Shown in pieces: positions 25,883-34,954 of a stretch of 64,000 bases of DNA; positions within the stretch are counted from its first letter, which is position 1; the number at the start of each line of letters is the position of its first letter. The stretch comes from Kibdelosporangium sp. MJ126-NF4 (GTDB lineage Bacteria; Actinomycetota; Actinomycetes; Mycobacteriales; Pseudonocardiaceae), in assembly GCF_000826545.1 (NCBI RefSeq), contig NZ_CDME01000014.1, positions 620,001 to 684,000 on the forward strand, in the 5' to 3' direction. A program made the translations under genes and the position numbers. The notes beneath the pieces were generated by a model that did not search any database, was not told the DNA's origin, and was given only the letters and a program-made list of their open reading frames with translations.

Positions 25883-27139
25883 GTGAGCCGGACGGTGCTG
25901 CACGGTGGCAGGGTGTTCGACGGGAACGGGGTGTCCGACGCGGATGTCGTCGTCGAGGACGGTCGGATCGTCGACGTGGGGCCCGGTTTGGACGGTGACG
26001 CCGGGATCGACGTCGCCGGGCTGACCGTCCTGCCGGGACTCGTCGACTGCCATGTGCATGTGGTGATATCCGGCGCGGACCGGATGCGGATGATGCAGGA
26101 ACCGTTCTCGTACCAGTTCTTCGCGGCTGCCGAGAACCTACGCGCCCTGCTGGACTGCGGGATCACCTCGGCCCGCGACGCCGGTGGCGCGGACCTGGGT
26201 GTGCGCGCCGCGCTCGCCGACGGACTGCTCGACGGGCCGGAGCTCGCCGTCGCCATCACCGTGCTCGGCCAGACCGGCGGGCACACCGACGGATGGCTGC
26301 CGAGCGGGGAGTGCCTGCGCCTGATGACGCCCCACCCGGGCCGCCCGGACATGGTGGTAGACGGGCCGCACGAGATGAAGGTGCGGGTCAGGGAACTGGT
26401 GCGCGCCGGTGCCGACGTGATCAAGATCTGTACGACCGGCGGCGTCCTGTCACCCCGCGACGACCCCAAGCACGCCCATTTCGACGACGAGGAACTGGCG
26501 GTCTGCGTCGCCGAGGCCGCCAGGGCCGGGCTGGCGGTGATGGCGCACGCGCAGGGCACCAGCGGGATCAAGAACGCGATCCGGGCCGGGGTCCGCAGCA
26601 TCGAGCACGGCATCCACCTCGACGACGAGGTGATCGGCATGATGCTGGACGCGGGCACGTGGCTGGTGCCGACGATGCTGGCGCCGGTCGCCCTGATCGA
26701 GCAGATCGAGGCAGGCGCGGCCGTACCCGATGCCGTGGTGCGCAAGGTCCACGAAACTGTCGACGCGCACCGCCGCTCCGTGTGTCTCGCCGCCGAGGCG
26801 GGTGTCCCCATCGCCATGGGCACCGACAGCGGCGTCTTCGCCCACGGGGCCAACCTCCGTGAGCTGGAACTGCTGAACTCGGTGGGCATGAAACCCGACG
26901 CCGTGCTCCGTGCCGCCACATCGTCGGCCGCGGCGCTGCTCGGCCGCGAAGGCGAGATCGGTGAAGTGACCCCCGGTCACCGGGCCGACTTGGTCCTGCT
27001 CGACGGCGACCCGTTCGACTTCACCGACTACCGCTCCCGTGTCCGTGGTGTGCTCCAGCGAGGCAGCGTGGTGCGCTGGGACGGAGTCCGGGCACACGCA
27101 GGACAAGCGCTCACACCCTCGCTGAACAGGGCAGAATGA
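25883..27139 (+). CDS. Metal-dependent amidohydrolase
   Basis: About 418 residues, a TIM-barrel amidohydrolase. DCHVHVV supplies the first metal ligands, ITSARDAGG and VIKICTTGG mark strands 2-4 (Lys as possible bridging ligand), VMAHAQG and IEHGIHLDD supply histidines, and MGTDSGVF has the catalytic Asp. It resembles imidazolonepropionase/Xaa-Pro-type members acting on cyclic amides. GTG 25883 has GGGAG 8 nt upstream; GTG 25874, which overlaps the previous stop, is also possible. It is likely the ring-opening or amide-cleaving partner of the hydantoinase. Confidence 0.88.
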   Translation: MSRTVLHGGRVFDGNGVSDADVVVEDGRIVDVGPGLDGDAGIDVAGLTVLPGLVDCHVHVVISGADRMRMMQEPFSYQFFAAAENLRALLDCGITSARDAGGADLGVRAALADGLLDGPELAVAITVLGQTGGHTDGWLPSGECLRLMTPHPGRPDMVVDGPHEMKVRVRELVRAGADVIKICTTGGVLSPRDDPKHAHFDDEELAVCVAEAARAGLAVMAHAQGTSGIKNAIRAGVRSIEHGIHLDDEVIGMMLDAGTWLVPTMLAPVALIEQIEAGAAVPDAVVRKVHETVDAHRRSVCLAAEAGVPIAMGTDSGVFAHGANLRELELLNSVGMKPDAVLRAATSSAAALLGREGEIGEVTPGHRADLVLLDGDPFDFTDYRSRVRGVLQRGSVVRWDGVRAHAGQALTPSLNRAE

Positions 27140-27143
27140 ACGA

Positions 27144-28702
27144 ATGTGGATCAGCCTCGGGCAGTTGCTGGCCCTGGGCCTGCTGCCCGGCCACGAACTG
27201 CTCGGCGGCGTGGACGGCCTGGACACCCCGCTGCGGGCGGTGCTGCCCGGCACGTCGGCCCGCCAGGTCGGCGATCTCGGGCCGGGCACCCTCGTGGTGT
27301 TCGAACCGGGCCGCCTTGACGCCACCGATCCAGGAACCGACCTGGCGATCCGGTTCGGGCACCGGGCCGACATCGCGGGCCTGGTCCTGCAACGCCCGCC
27401 AACCCCGGTCCCGCTGGCCACCCAACGCCTGGCCGACAAGCTGGGCGTACCGGTCATCCTGCTGGACCGGGTCGACACCGCGGCGGTCATCGCGGCATTG
27501 GACCCCCACGTGCGGCGCCCGGAAGTGGCTGGGGCTCGGCAACTCAACGACGTGGCGAACCGCCTGCGAACCGCCCGCCAGCACCCGGACGACCTGGTCC
27601 GCGTCCTCGCCGCGACACTGAAATGCCCAGTGGCACTGGTCGACGGCGAAGGCCGCGTGGTCGGCGGTGACGCGGCGACCGGCGAAGCAGTCACGTCCCT
27701 GGAACAACTGCGACGCCGTCCGACACCGTTCCACCTCGACACCAAGGAACGACAACGGCTCCTGCTCCAGCCGCTGGTCCTCACCCAGGACGGCCCGGCC
27801 AACCTCTGGCTCGTCGCCCGGCTGCCGTCCGGATCGCCGCTGACCGACTCGACACGTAACGCGTTGGGAATCGGCGCGTGGGCGTTCACCGCCTACCTGG
27901 CGACGGAGGCACTCACCGCGGAACGGGCCAGCAGTCAGCGTGCGCTTCTGCTCACCGAGATCCTCGAGCACGCCGACGCGCCACCACGCCGCACAGTCGA
28001 ACGCGCGACCACAGCGGGCTGGCGCCTGTCCGGCTGGCACACGGCCGTACACGTAGCACTCAACCAGTCCACGGGCCGCCCGCACGACCTGGCGCAACGA
28101 ATCGAACAGGCGCTCGCACACCACGGCGTCCGTGCGAGTCTGGTCGAACGGCCGGAAGGGTGGGCGTTCTGGCTCACGTCCGACACCGAACCCGACCCGT
28201 CCGACGGCCCGGCCCTCGCCCACACCATCCGCCGGGCACTGCTGGGAGAGGAACGCGGCGAGAATCGGCTGTGCGCGGGAATCGGACACCCGTATCTCGG
28301 CACCACCGGCCTGAAAGCCTCACTGCACGAAGCGAAACAGGCATGTGTGCTCGCTCGTACCCAGGATGTCGCCGGTGCTGTCGAGCACATTGACGCCATG
28401 AGCGTGAAGCGCCTGCTGGCCGGGTGGTACGGCTCGAGTCCGCTCCGTGAGGCAGCGACCGGGCTGCTCGAACCGTTGACGACGGCGGACCCCAGCGGGG
28501 ACCTGGTACGGACCCCCTTGGCTGTTACCTCGACCACGAGTCCTCGGCGACCACGACCGCGATCGTGCTGGGCGTGCACCGGAACACCGTGCTGCACCGG
28601 CTTGAGCGGATCAAAGCCCTGCTGGACGTCGACCTTTCCCGGCCGGACGAACGGCTCGCCACACACCTGGCCACCCGGGTGGCCAGACTCGGTGACGACT
28701 AG
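27144..28702 (+). pseudogene. PucR family transcriptional regulator, frameshifted
   Basis: From ATG 27144 the protein has a PucR-type N-terminal sensor (LGQLLALGLLPGHELLGGVDG) and a GGDEF-like middle. After RTP (~28515) the frame becomes Ser/Pro/Arg nonsense that runs to 28784. The +1 frame resumes a correct PucR helix-turn-helix: GCYLDHESSATTTAIVLGVH, then RNTVLHRLERIKALLDVDLS, to a natural TAG at 28700. The break lies at a C5 run (28513-28517); one missing or two extra bases explain it. It could be a true mutation or an assembly error. If real, the DNA-binding domain is lost and the upstream DUF917/hydantoinase/amidohydrolase operon may be deregulated. Confidence 0.8.
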
Positions 28703-28717
28703 CCAACCACGAGCCCT

Positions 28718-28739
28718 GGGTGGAGGCGGATCTCCACCC
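28718..28739 (+). terminator. Hairpin downstream of pucR
   Basis: GGGTGGAG and CTCCACCC pair over 8 bp around a 6-nt loop, 16 nt after the true pucR stop. There is no T-run. Confidence 0.4.
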
Positions 28740-28831
28740 GGGGTCCACCGGCTGCCCCACGACGACGGCGCGCGGTGTTCCTAGCGTTGGTCGTGTCCAG
28801 TTGACCTGCTTCGTCGTGGGAGGTGGGACCT

Positions 28832-29398
28832 GTGAGCGGTCCTGTTGAGATTGTCCTGATCGTCGCCGCCGTCGGCTACGTCCTAACGCGCCGGATGCTC
28901 GGTGAGCCGATCGTGGCCAAGCGGATGTTGCTGCTGCCCGTCGTCCTCATCGGATTCGGGCTGATCGACCTGGTGAAGGGGCCCCAGTCGGCGATCTCCA
29001 TCGGATTCCTGGCCGCCACCACCGCGCTCAGCGTGGTGCTCGGCCTGCTGCGTGGCGCGAGCACCCGGGTGTTCGAAAAGGACGGCGTGGCCTACTTGCG
29101 GTACACGGTCATGACGCTGGTGCTGTGGGGCGTCAACATCGCGGTCAAGGTCGGCGCCGGTGTCGTGCTGGGATCGATCGACCCGGGGGCGGCGCAGGCG
29201 AGCAGCACCGGGCTGATGTTCACGCTGGGCGCCGGGCTGCTGGCGGAGGGCGCGGCGGTGCTGGCCAAGGCCGTGCGGACTGAGGGCCGGATCATGTGGG
29301 CCAAGGGCCGTGACGGCCAGCCGCACAGGATGTCCCCCACGTTGGATCAGTTGCAGCAGCGGGCACGGGCAACCGACGCGTCGCGCGTCGATGGGTGA
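28832..29398 (+). CDS. DUF1453-like membrane protein
   Basis: 188 residues with about four to five hydrophobic segments (EIVLIVAAVGYVLTRRML, LLLPVVLIGFGLIDLV, SIGFLAATTALSVVLGLLRG). It matches the CcdC/DUF1453 type of small integral membrane protein, function unknown. GTG 28832 has GGGAGG 8 nt upstream, which decides it over GTG 28823. A GTG overlapping its stop begins the frame of the sensor kinase, so it heads the two-component operon and may be linked to signal sensing. Confidence 0.75.
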   Translation: MSGPVEIVLIVAAVGYVLTRRMLGEPIVAKRMLLLPVVLIGFGLIDLVKGPQSAISIGFLAATTALSVVLGLLRGASTRVFEKDGVAYLRYTVMTLVLWGVNIAVKVGAGVVLGSIDPGAAQASSTGLMFTLGAGLLAEGAAVLAKAVRTEGRIMWAKGRDGQPHRMSPTLDQLQQRARATDASRVDG

Positions 29399-29430
29399 CA
29401 ACTCCGCATCAGGGGGAACAATTTCCGGCT

Positions 29431-30573
29431 ATGAACGCACCCCGGTTCGTCGACGGACTGATCCGTCCGTTCGCCATGGTGACCGTTGCGGCGGTCGGCG
29501 TGGTCCAGTTCGCCAGCCACCCGCAGGTCGGGGTGGTCTGGCTGACCTGGGGGCTGATGGCGGTGACGATCGCCTCGGGGCTGGGCATCAGCATCTTGCC
29601 GTGGCATCGGCTCACCGACCGGGTTCAGGTGACGTTGGTTGCTGTGTACGTGGTCAGCAGCGCGTTGCTGTTCCCGCTGGCTGTGGGCACGGTGGCGGTG
29701 GCGCTGGTGTTCATCGCAGTCGCGACGGCAGGGGAGAAGCTGGCCGGGCGGCAGCTGGCGTTCGTCATGGCAGGTGTCGCGATCGCCGTCGCGGTCTTGG
29801 CGACCTGGGCCGCGGTCGCTCTGCTGCATCTGCCCGATGTGCCGTGGTGGCTGCCGTTGACCGTGTGCCTGCCGGTCTACGCCGGGATCGCCCGTCGGAG
29901 CCGGGCCGACGCGGTCGCTGCGGCTGAACAGGCCGCCGCGCAGGCCAGGCGCGCGGCCGCGTCCGAGGCACGGGAAGCCGCGCTGGAGGAACGCGGCCGG
30001 ATCGCCAGGGAGATCCACGACGTCCTGGGCCACGCCCTGTCCGGGATCGCGATGCAATTGGAGATGGCCGACGCACTGCACGGCGGCGGCCGTGACGACG
30101 ACGCGAACGAAGCCGTACGACGGGCACGGGCGATGGCCGTGTCCGGCATCGGCGAGACCCGCCGCGCGATCCACGCCCTGCGTGAAGACACGCTGCCACT
30201 GCCGCAGACCCTCGCCAACCTCGCGACCAGCGCCACAGCCGGGTTCACCGTCCACGGCGAGCCCGGCGAGATACAGGTCGAGGCCGCCCAGGCGATCATC
30301 CGGACCGCGCAGGAGGCGATCACCAACGCGCACCGGCACGCACCAGGAGCCGAGGTGACCCTGGTGCTGGACTACACCGACCAGGCGGTGCGGCTGATCG
30401 TCACCGACACAGGCGCAGCCGACATGAGCACGGCGGTGATGAGCTCGGCGGGCAGCGGGATGGGCCTGGTCGGCATGCGGGAGCGCGCGAGCCTGCTGGG
30501 TGGCACGCTGTACGCCGGTCCCGCCGAATCCGGCGGCCATGGCTGGCTGGTGCGATTGGAGTTGCCGCGATGA
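29431..30573 (+). CDS. Two-component sensor histidine kinase (NarL type)
   Basis: About 380 residues. Four hydrophobic segments at the N-terminus (to ~residue 150) form the membrane sensor. A coiled coil (AEQAAAQARRAAASEAREAALEERGR) precedes the HisKA_3 box REIHDVLGHALSGI with the phospho-accepting His, then a HATPase with AQEAITNAHRHAP (N box) and GSGMGLVGMRERA (G box). ATG 29431 follows AGGGGGA at 13 nt; GTG 29395 overlapping the previous stop is an alternative. It is paired with the response regulator gene by an ATGA overlap. Confidence 0.92.
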   Translation: MNAPRFVDGLIRPFAMVTVAAVGVVQFASHPQVGVVWLTWGLMAVTIASGLGISILPWHRLTDRVQVTLVAVYVVSSALLFPLAVGTVAVALVFIAVATAGEKLAGRQLAFVMAGVAIAVAVLATWAAVALLHLPDVPWWLPLTVCLPVYAGIARRSRADAVAAAEQAAAQARRAAASEAREAALEERGRIAREIHDVLGHALSGIAMQLEMADALHGGGRDDDANEAVRRARAMAVSGIGETRRAIHALREDTLPLPQTLANLATSATAGFTVHGEPGEIQVEAAQAIIRTAQEAITNAHRHAPGAEVTLVLDYTDQAVRLIVTDTGAADMSTAVMSSAGSGMGLVGMRERASLLGGTLYAGPAESGGHGWLVRLELPR

Positions 30574-31235
30574 CCACGATCCGGTTGCTGGTCGTCGACG
30601 ACCAGGCCGCGATCCGCGACGCACTCGCGGTGATGCTCGACCTCGACCCGGACATCACCGTGGTCGGCACAGCCGCCAACGGCAAGGAAGCGATCGCGGC
30701 CGTCGAGGCACACGCCCCGCAGGTCGTGTTGATGGACCTGAACATGCCGATCATGGGCGGTGTCGAGGCAACCGGCCTGCTGCACGCCGCCCAGCCCGAC
30801 CTACCGGTCGTGGTGCTCACCACGTTCGAGGACGACAAATCCATCCTCGCCGCGCTGCACGCCGGTGCCCGCGGCTACCTCACCAAGGACGCCGACCGGG
30901 CCACGATCATCCAAGCCGTGCGCAGCGTCCACACCGGGCACTCGGTACTCGACCCAGCCGTGCAGTCCAGACTGCTCACCCTCGCCACCCGCATGCCCGC
31001 GGCAGAACCGGAGACAGCGGGGATCGCCGCGTCACTGACCGCACGCGAACGGGAGATCCTCGACCTGATCGGCCAGGGGCTGCGCAACACCGAGATCGCC
31101 CGGCGGCTCTACATCACCGAGGCCACCGTGAAGACCCACATCAACAACCTGTTCGGCAAGGCGGACCTGCACTCCCGCGCCGACGCCGTGCGACTGGCGC
31201 TGACCCTCGCCGCCGGGAACTCGCCGCGGGGCTAG
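30570..31235 (+). CDS. LuxR/NarL-type response regulator
   Basis: 221 residues. The receiver domain has VVDDQ, the phospho-Asp in VVLMDLNMPIMGG (about residue 54), VVLTTF (Thr) and GYLTKDA (Lys). The C-terminal LuxR helix-turn-helix is LTAREREILDLIGQGLRNTEIARRLYITEATVKTHINNLF. It is phosphorylated by the adjacent kinase (4-nt overlap) and then activates transcription. Targets are unknown; the DUF1453 membrane gene at the head of the operon is a likely one. Confidence 0.95.
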   Translation: MTTIRLLVVDDQAAIRDALAVMLDLDPDITVVGTAANGKEAIAAVEAHAPQVVLMDLNMPIMGGVEATGLLHAAQPDLPVVVLTTFEDDKSILAALHAGARGYLTKDADRATIIQAVRSVHTGHSVLDPAVQSRLLTLATRMPAAEPETAGIAASLTAREREILDLIGQGLRNTEIARRLYITEATVKTHINNLFGKADLHSRADAVRLALTLAAGNSPRG

Positions 31236-31307
31236 ACCGCATCCGGCCCGGCTGTCGCGGACGGGACTTCGATACACGGCCTAGTCCCACCGAGTATCCG
31301 GTGCGGT

Positions 31308-31982
31308 TCAAATCCACACCTTGCGGTTGCCCGGCGGGATCACCACTCTGCTCTGCACAAGCACACCGTCCGATCCGTACGCCTCCAGGTTGAAGACATC
31401 AATTCCCAGGGCCTGGCAATACCGCTCAAGCATGTCAGCCGTGAAGCGGTCACGGATCATCCGCTTGGTGTAGTTCTCAGTCTCCTCAAATGGTAATGGC
31501 GTGCCAGACGTCTCAAACACCCACCTGCTGTCCTTGACCACATCAATCGTCCGAACATATCCAAGAGGAGGCTCACCATCGGGCCCCCAGAGGTGAAACT
31601 GGACGCCTTGCCCCGCGCGCATTCCCTTGAAATCCAAGCCTGTCGGCGCACAACCGATCTTCAACCCCCGCACCGACAAGCGTTCCGACAGCACTGCACA
31701 CGTCGACGCGGCGTCGGTCTCACGCGCGAAACTGTCGAAGTACGCCGTCCACCCGTTGACTGGAACGAGCAGCTCTCTCGGTCGCGCTCCCGTCATCAAT
31801 GGATTGAGTGCCGCAAACCGAGTCGACAGGTCCCCCGCGACCGGTCGCGTTTTAGGCCCTGCTCCCAGCTCATCACGCCAGGCGACCAGTTCGTCTGCCA
31901 CAGTTCTCAGGTCACCTTCGACAAAACCGGCTGAGGAAAGAAAGAACCGGACGAGGTCAGGAACAACAACGTCAAAGCTCAT
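31308..31982 (-). CDS. Hypothetical protein, lower GC than neighbours
   Basis: 224 residues, no signal peptide or membrane segment. Features are VVVPDLVRFFLSSAGFVEGD at the start, FHLWGPDGEPPLGYVRTIDV and a C-terminal VVIPPGNRKVWI. The first half looks helical and the second is rich in beta strands. GGGAGG precedes the ATG at 31982. Base composition is visibly less GC-rich than the flanking genes, with A/T at several third positions, which suggests acquisition. Size, composition and closeness to a toxin operon would fit an orphan immunity-like protein, but I see no diagnostic motif. Confidence 0.65.
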   Translation of the reverse strand: MSFDVVVPDLVRFFLSSAGFVEGDLRTVADELVAWRDELGAGPKTRPVAGDLSTRFAALNPLMTGARPRELLVPVNGWTAYFDSFARETDAASTCAVLSERLSVRGLKIGCAPTGLDFKGMRAGQGVQFHLWGPDGEPPLGYVRTIDVVKDSRWVFETSGTPLPFEETENYTKRMIRDRFTADMLERYCQALGIDVFNLEAYGSDGVLVQSRVVIPPGNRKVWI

Positions 31983-32235
31983 CTACGACCTCCCACGGCA
32001 CGATCCATAGCCGTACTGTTCCAGACGGATCGTTGGCTTGGTTCGCGACTCGTGGGCAGGTCTCCCGCCGGGAGATGCGCGGGTGAGCACGCGAGCGGGC
32101 GTTGTTCGGGGCCACCAGCGGCCCCAGCCTGCCCCTGCCCCGAATGGCCCAATCATGCTGACCGCAGGTGCGGCCCGAGCTTACGAATGTGTCAATTCAC
32201 CTATGGCAGCGCGTTTCCCGACTTACATTGGTCCC

Positions 32236-32910
32236 GTGCCAGACGTGAGCAGAAGTAGCCGACCTTGGTCACGGTGGGCGGTGTCGCTGGCCGTCGTCGC
32301 GGTGATGGCCGCGACGGCGTGCACGAACCCGGTCAGTGGACAGCCGCAGGCGAAGGTGGCGCCGGGCACGATCGAAGCGACCTTCCTCCCGCTGGACGAG
32401 GTGAGCGCGCTGGTCGGCACGACGTTGGCGGCGCAGCAGAGTGTGTCGGAGCCGCCACGTCCACTGAGCGCCGACCCGCCGGTGTGCGCGGTCGCGGTCG
32501 GACCGGCGACAGTGTCCGTGTACGCCCGAGGCTGGCGCAGCTTCGGCTCCGTGTCCTACCAGGACTCAAGCACGGAACACGTGGTGACGCAGGTGCTCGG
32601 CGTCTACCCGGACGAGACCGGCGCCAAGGCCGCGTTCGAAACGCTGTCCAGCGGGCTGGCGCAGTGTCCGACGGCCGTGCGGGCCAACCCGGATCGTGGC
32701 ATGGCCAAATGGTCGTACAAAGTGGATACCACGGTGACCGATTCGGTGGGGTGGACGGCGAGCCAGGACGGCGGAGACGGGTGGGCGTGCGCCCGGCAGG
32801 CCCGCCGCAAGGGCAACGCCCTGATACAGGTGTCGGTGTGCCAGGCGGGTGACGGCAAACCGGCCGCGGCGGCGATCCTCGACAAGTTCGCCGGTCGGGT
32901 GACGTCATGA
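32236..32910 (+). CDS. Lipoprotein with PknH-like sensor domain
   Basis: 224 residues. Basic N-terminus, hydrophobic stretch (WAVSLAVVAVMAATAC) and lipobox Cys, so anchored outside the cell. The remainder has four cysteines (in PPVCAV, AQCPT, WACAR, SVCQAG) and the pattern VTQVLGVYPDETGAKAAFETL of the PknH extracellular sensor family, which folds with two disulfides. The start is not certain: GTG 32236 and GTG 32245 both lack a good ribosome site, and an upstream frame to 32038 is probably noise. The stop overlaps the start of the secreted toxin-like protein (ATGA), so they are one operon. Confidence 0.75.
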   Translation: MPDVSRSSRPWSRWAVSLAVVAVMAATACTNPVSGQPQAKVAPGTIEATFLPLDEVSALVGTTLAAQQSVSEPPRPLSADPPVCAVAVGPATVSVYARGWRSFGSVSYQDSSTEHVVTQVLGVYPDETGAKAAFETLSSGLAQCPTAVRANPDRGMAKWSYKVDTTVTDSVGWTASQDGGDGWACARQARRKGNALIQVSVCQAGDGKPAAAAILDKFAGRVTS

Positions 32911-34382
32911 GGGCCGCCTGGACGCGGCTCGTCGCCGTGCTGTTGGTGGCCGTTCTGGCGGTTCTCCTGGGCGTGCCGACCTCGGCCGTGTTCGCGCAGA
33001 GCGGTGACCCGTTAGCGAATCTCAACGCGGAGATCCAGGCAGAGGCCCAGAAGGTCGCCGCGCACAACCAGCGCAAGCCGCAACTGCAAGCGCAGGCCGA
33101 CGCGCACAACGAGAAGGTCGCGGCGCTCAACGAACAGGTCTCGGTTCTGGAGCAGAAGGCGTCTGCGCACTCGCAGAAGGCGTCGGCGCTCGAACGACGC
33201 ATCGCGGCGCACAACGCCAAGCCGCGCCAGTTCGAACTACCCCGACAGGCCGCGGCGGCCGCCGCGTACGACGCCGAGGCCAGCCAGCTCAACACCGAGA
33301 AGAACCAGCTCAACGCCGAAGCCACCGCGCTGCAGGGCGAGAAGTCGCAGCAGGACCAGCAACGCGCCCAACTCAGCACGGCAGAACAGCAGCAGCGCGC
33401 CCAGGTCACAGCGTTCAATCAGGAGGGCGCACAGCTCGCGGCTGAGTGCCAGAGGTTGCTGCAGCAGGCGGCGACACTCCTGGACACACCGCCGCCACCG
33501 CCCGCTGTGGCACCTGGCGGCGACCAGGGCCGTCCGGTCACCGCCCCGGGCCAGGAACGACAGGTCGCCGGTGATGGCGGTGACCCGGTCTCGCGCCGTC
33601 CACAGAGCCAGGCGCTCGACGAGTACGCCAAGGAAAACGGCGTCACGGTGGACAAGCAGCCGGTGTGGGCTCGCATGTCACCCGACGCGGTCGGCAAACT
33701 CCCCGCGTCGGCACGGGCCAACCTCCAGGTGACGCGCACGTATGACGGTCTGGTCCGCAAACCCGACGGTAACTACAAGGCGTTGGTGGTCCCGTCCTCC
33801 ACAACGGGTACCAATCCGGGCAACAAGGGGTTCGACGAGGCCATCAAGGCTGGCGGCGAGGCCATCGCGGTGGTTGGTGGACGCCGCGTCGTCATCGACG
33901 AGGTCGAGCGCATCCCCGCGAAACCCTCCTCCACCGCACCACCCGCCGCCACCTGTGGCACGGCGTGCAACCTGGTGTCCGACGGGAAGCCCACCACATC
34001 GACGGTCAGCCCGCAGAAGCTGCTGGATGACGCCAAGGCGCTGCACGACACCGTATCGGCCGCCAGAGACAGGTACGTGACGGTCGCGACCGGCCAGCTC
34101 GGCGGCCGTCTGGTGTACTCCGTGAACCAGAACGGCACGAACGAGAAGATGCGACAACTGGCCGCGCAGCTCGGGTACGAGCGCGTGTTCGCCACCGACC
34201 TGAACCCAGGGATCGACACCGACGCGGAGCAGATCCTGTACAACGCCATCGATGAGGGCGAGTACCTTGGTGACGGCCTGATCGCCAGTTCCCGTCCGGC
34301 CTGTGGACCGAACCGGCAGGACTGCGCCGGACGGGCCAATGACTACCCGAACGTCCAACTGTGGGACCAGTCGAGAAAGTGA
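32907..34382 (+). CDS. Secreted coiled-coil protein with deaminase-like C-terminal toxin domain
   Basis: 491 residues. A Sec signal peptide (to FAQSG, ~residue 33) is followed by a long Gln/Ala/Glu-rich coiled coil (~35-190, with repeats such as VAALNEQVSVLEQKASAHSQ), a Pro-rich hinge, then a globular end. The last ~110 residues hold TDAEQILYNA and ASSRPACGPNRQDC. These align with the HxE and C---C zinc motifs of the deaminase superfamily, with Asp in place of His, and are typical of polymorphic toxin tips. I infer an exported nucleic-acid deaminase-type toxin; the lone Asp ligand is a caution. A likely immunity gene follows 4 nt later. Confidence 0.65.
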   Translation: MRAAWTRLVAVLLVAVLAVLLGVPTSAVFAQSGDPLANLNAEIQAEAQKVAAHNQRKPQLQAQADAHNEKVAALNEQVSVLEQKASAHSQKASALERRIAAHNAKPRQFELPRQAAAAAAYDAEASQLNTEKNQLNAEATALQGEKSQQDQQRAQLSTAEQQQRAQVTAFNQEGAQLAAECQRLLQQAATLLDTPPPPPAVAPGGDQGRPVTAPGQERQVAGDGGDPVSRRPQSQALDEYAKENGVTVDKQPVWARMSPDAVGKLPASARANLQVTRTYDGLVRKPDGNYKALVVPSSTTGTNPGNKGFDEAIKAGGEAIAVVGGRRVVIDEVERIPAKPSSTAPPAATCGTACNLVSDGKPTTSTVSPQKLLDDAKALHDTVSAARDRYVTVATGQLGGRLVYSVNQNGTNEKMRQLAAQLGYERVFATDLNPGIDTDAEQILYNAIDEGEYLGDGLIASSRPACGPNRQDCAGRANDYPNVQLWDQSRK

Positions 34383-34386
34383 CACC

Positions 34387-34905
34387 GTGCTGCTGCTCTG
34401 GGATCATGTCGTCAAACCCCGCACCCAGGCGCTGAACGGTCTGTCGCGTGCCGCCCTGGGTGAGCTCACCGTGAGCACTATCAACGGCACCACGGACCTG
34501 TTCGCCCCACCCTTCGCCGAGTACTTCCCACCCGAAGCCGCCCAACTCGTCACGTCGGCCACCCGGGACTGCCTGGCATCAGCCCCGGAATGGCGGCTGG
34601 ACGAGTCGTATCTCAACCGTTTCACCGACGGTCTCGACGCTGTGCAGAGCCTGCCCATGCGACCCGGGTGCGGCCCGCTGACCATGGCCACGCTCAGCCT
34701 GGTGGACGGTGTCGTCGGCGACCTCACCCCGGAGATCGCCTGTGAGGCACTGTCCTCATGCTACGAGGCCATCCTCGTATCGCAGCTCACCGGACGGGTG
34801 ACCATCGAGCAGGAGCGGGAGAACGAGCGGTGCCAGCGCGCCATCGAACTCCAGTTGGCGCTCGTCGCCAGATTCTCCGGAGACGCAGGAGTCCCGCAGC
34901 TGTGA
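34387..34905 (+). CDS. Putative immunity protein for the upstream toxin
   Basis: 172 residues, soluble, largely helical (VKPRTQALNGLSRAALGELT, then FAEYFPPEAAQLVTSATRDC, and TPEIACEALSSCYEAI). GTG 34387 starts 4 nt after the toxin stop; no strong ribosome site is visible, so translation is probably coupled. No family recognised. The immunity role is inferred only from position, size and lack of a signal peptide. Confidence 0.5.
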   Translation: MLLLWDHVVKPRTQALNGLSRAALGELTVSTINGTTDLFAPPFAEYFPPEAAQLVTSATRDCLASAPEWRLDESYLNRFTDGLDAVQSLPMRPGCGPLTMATLSLVDGVVGDLTPEIACEALSSCYEAILVSQLTGRVTIEQERENERCQRAIELQLALVARFSGDAGVPQL

Positions 34906-34954
34906 GCGATCCCGATACAGGGTGGTGTCGTTCAGTCGGCCCGTCCCGCCACGG

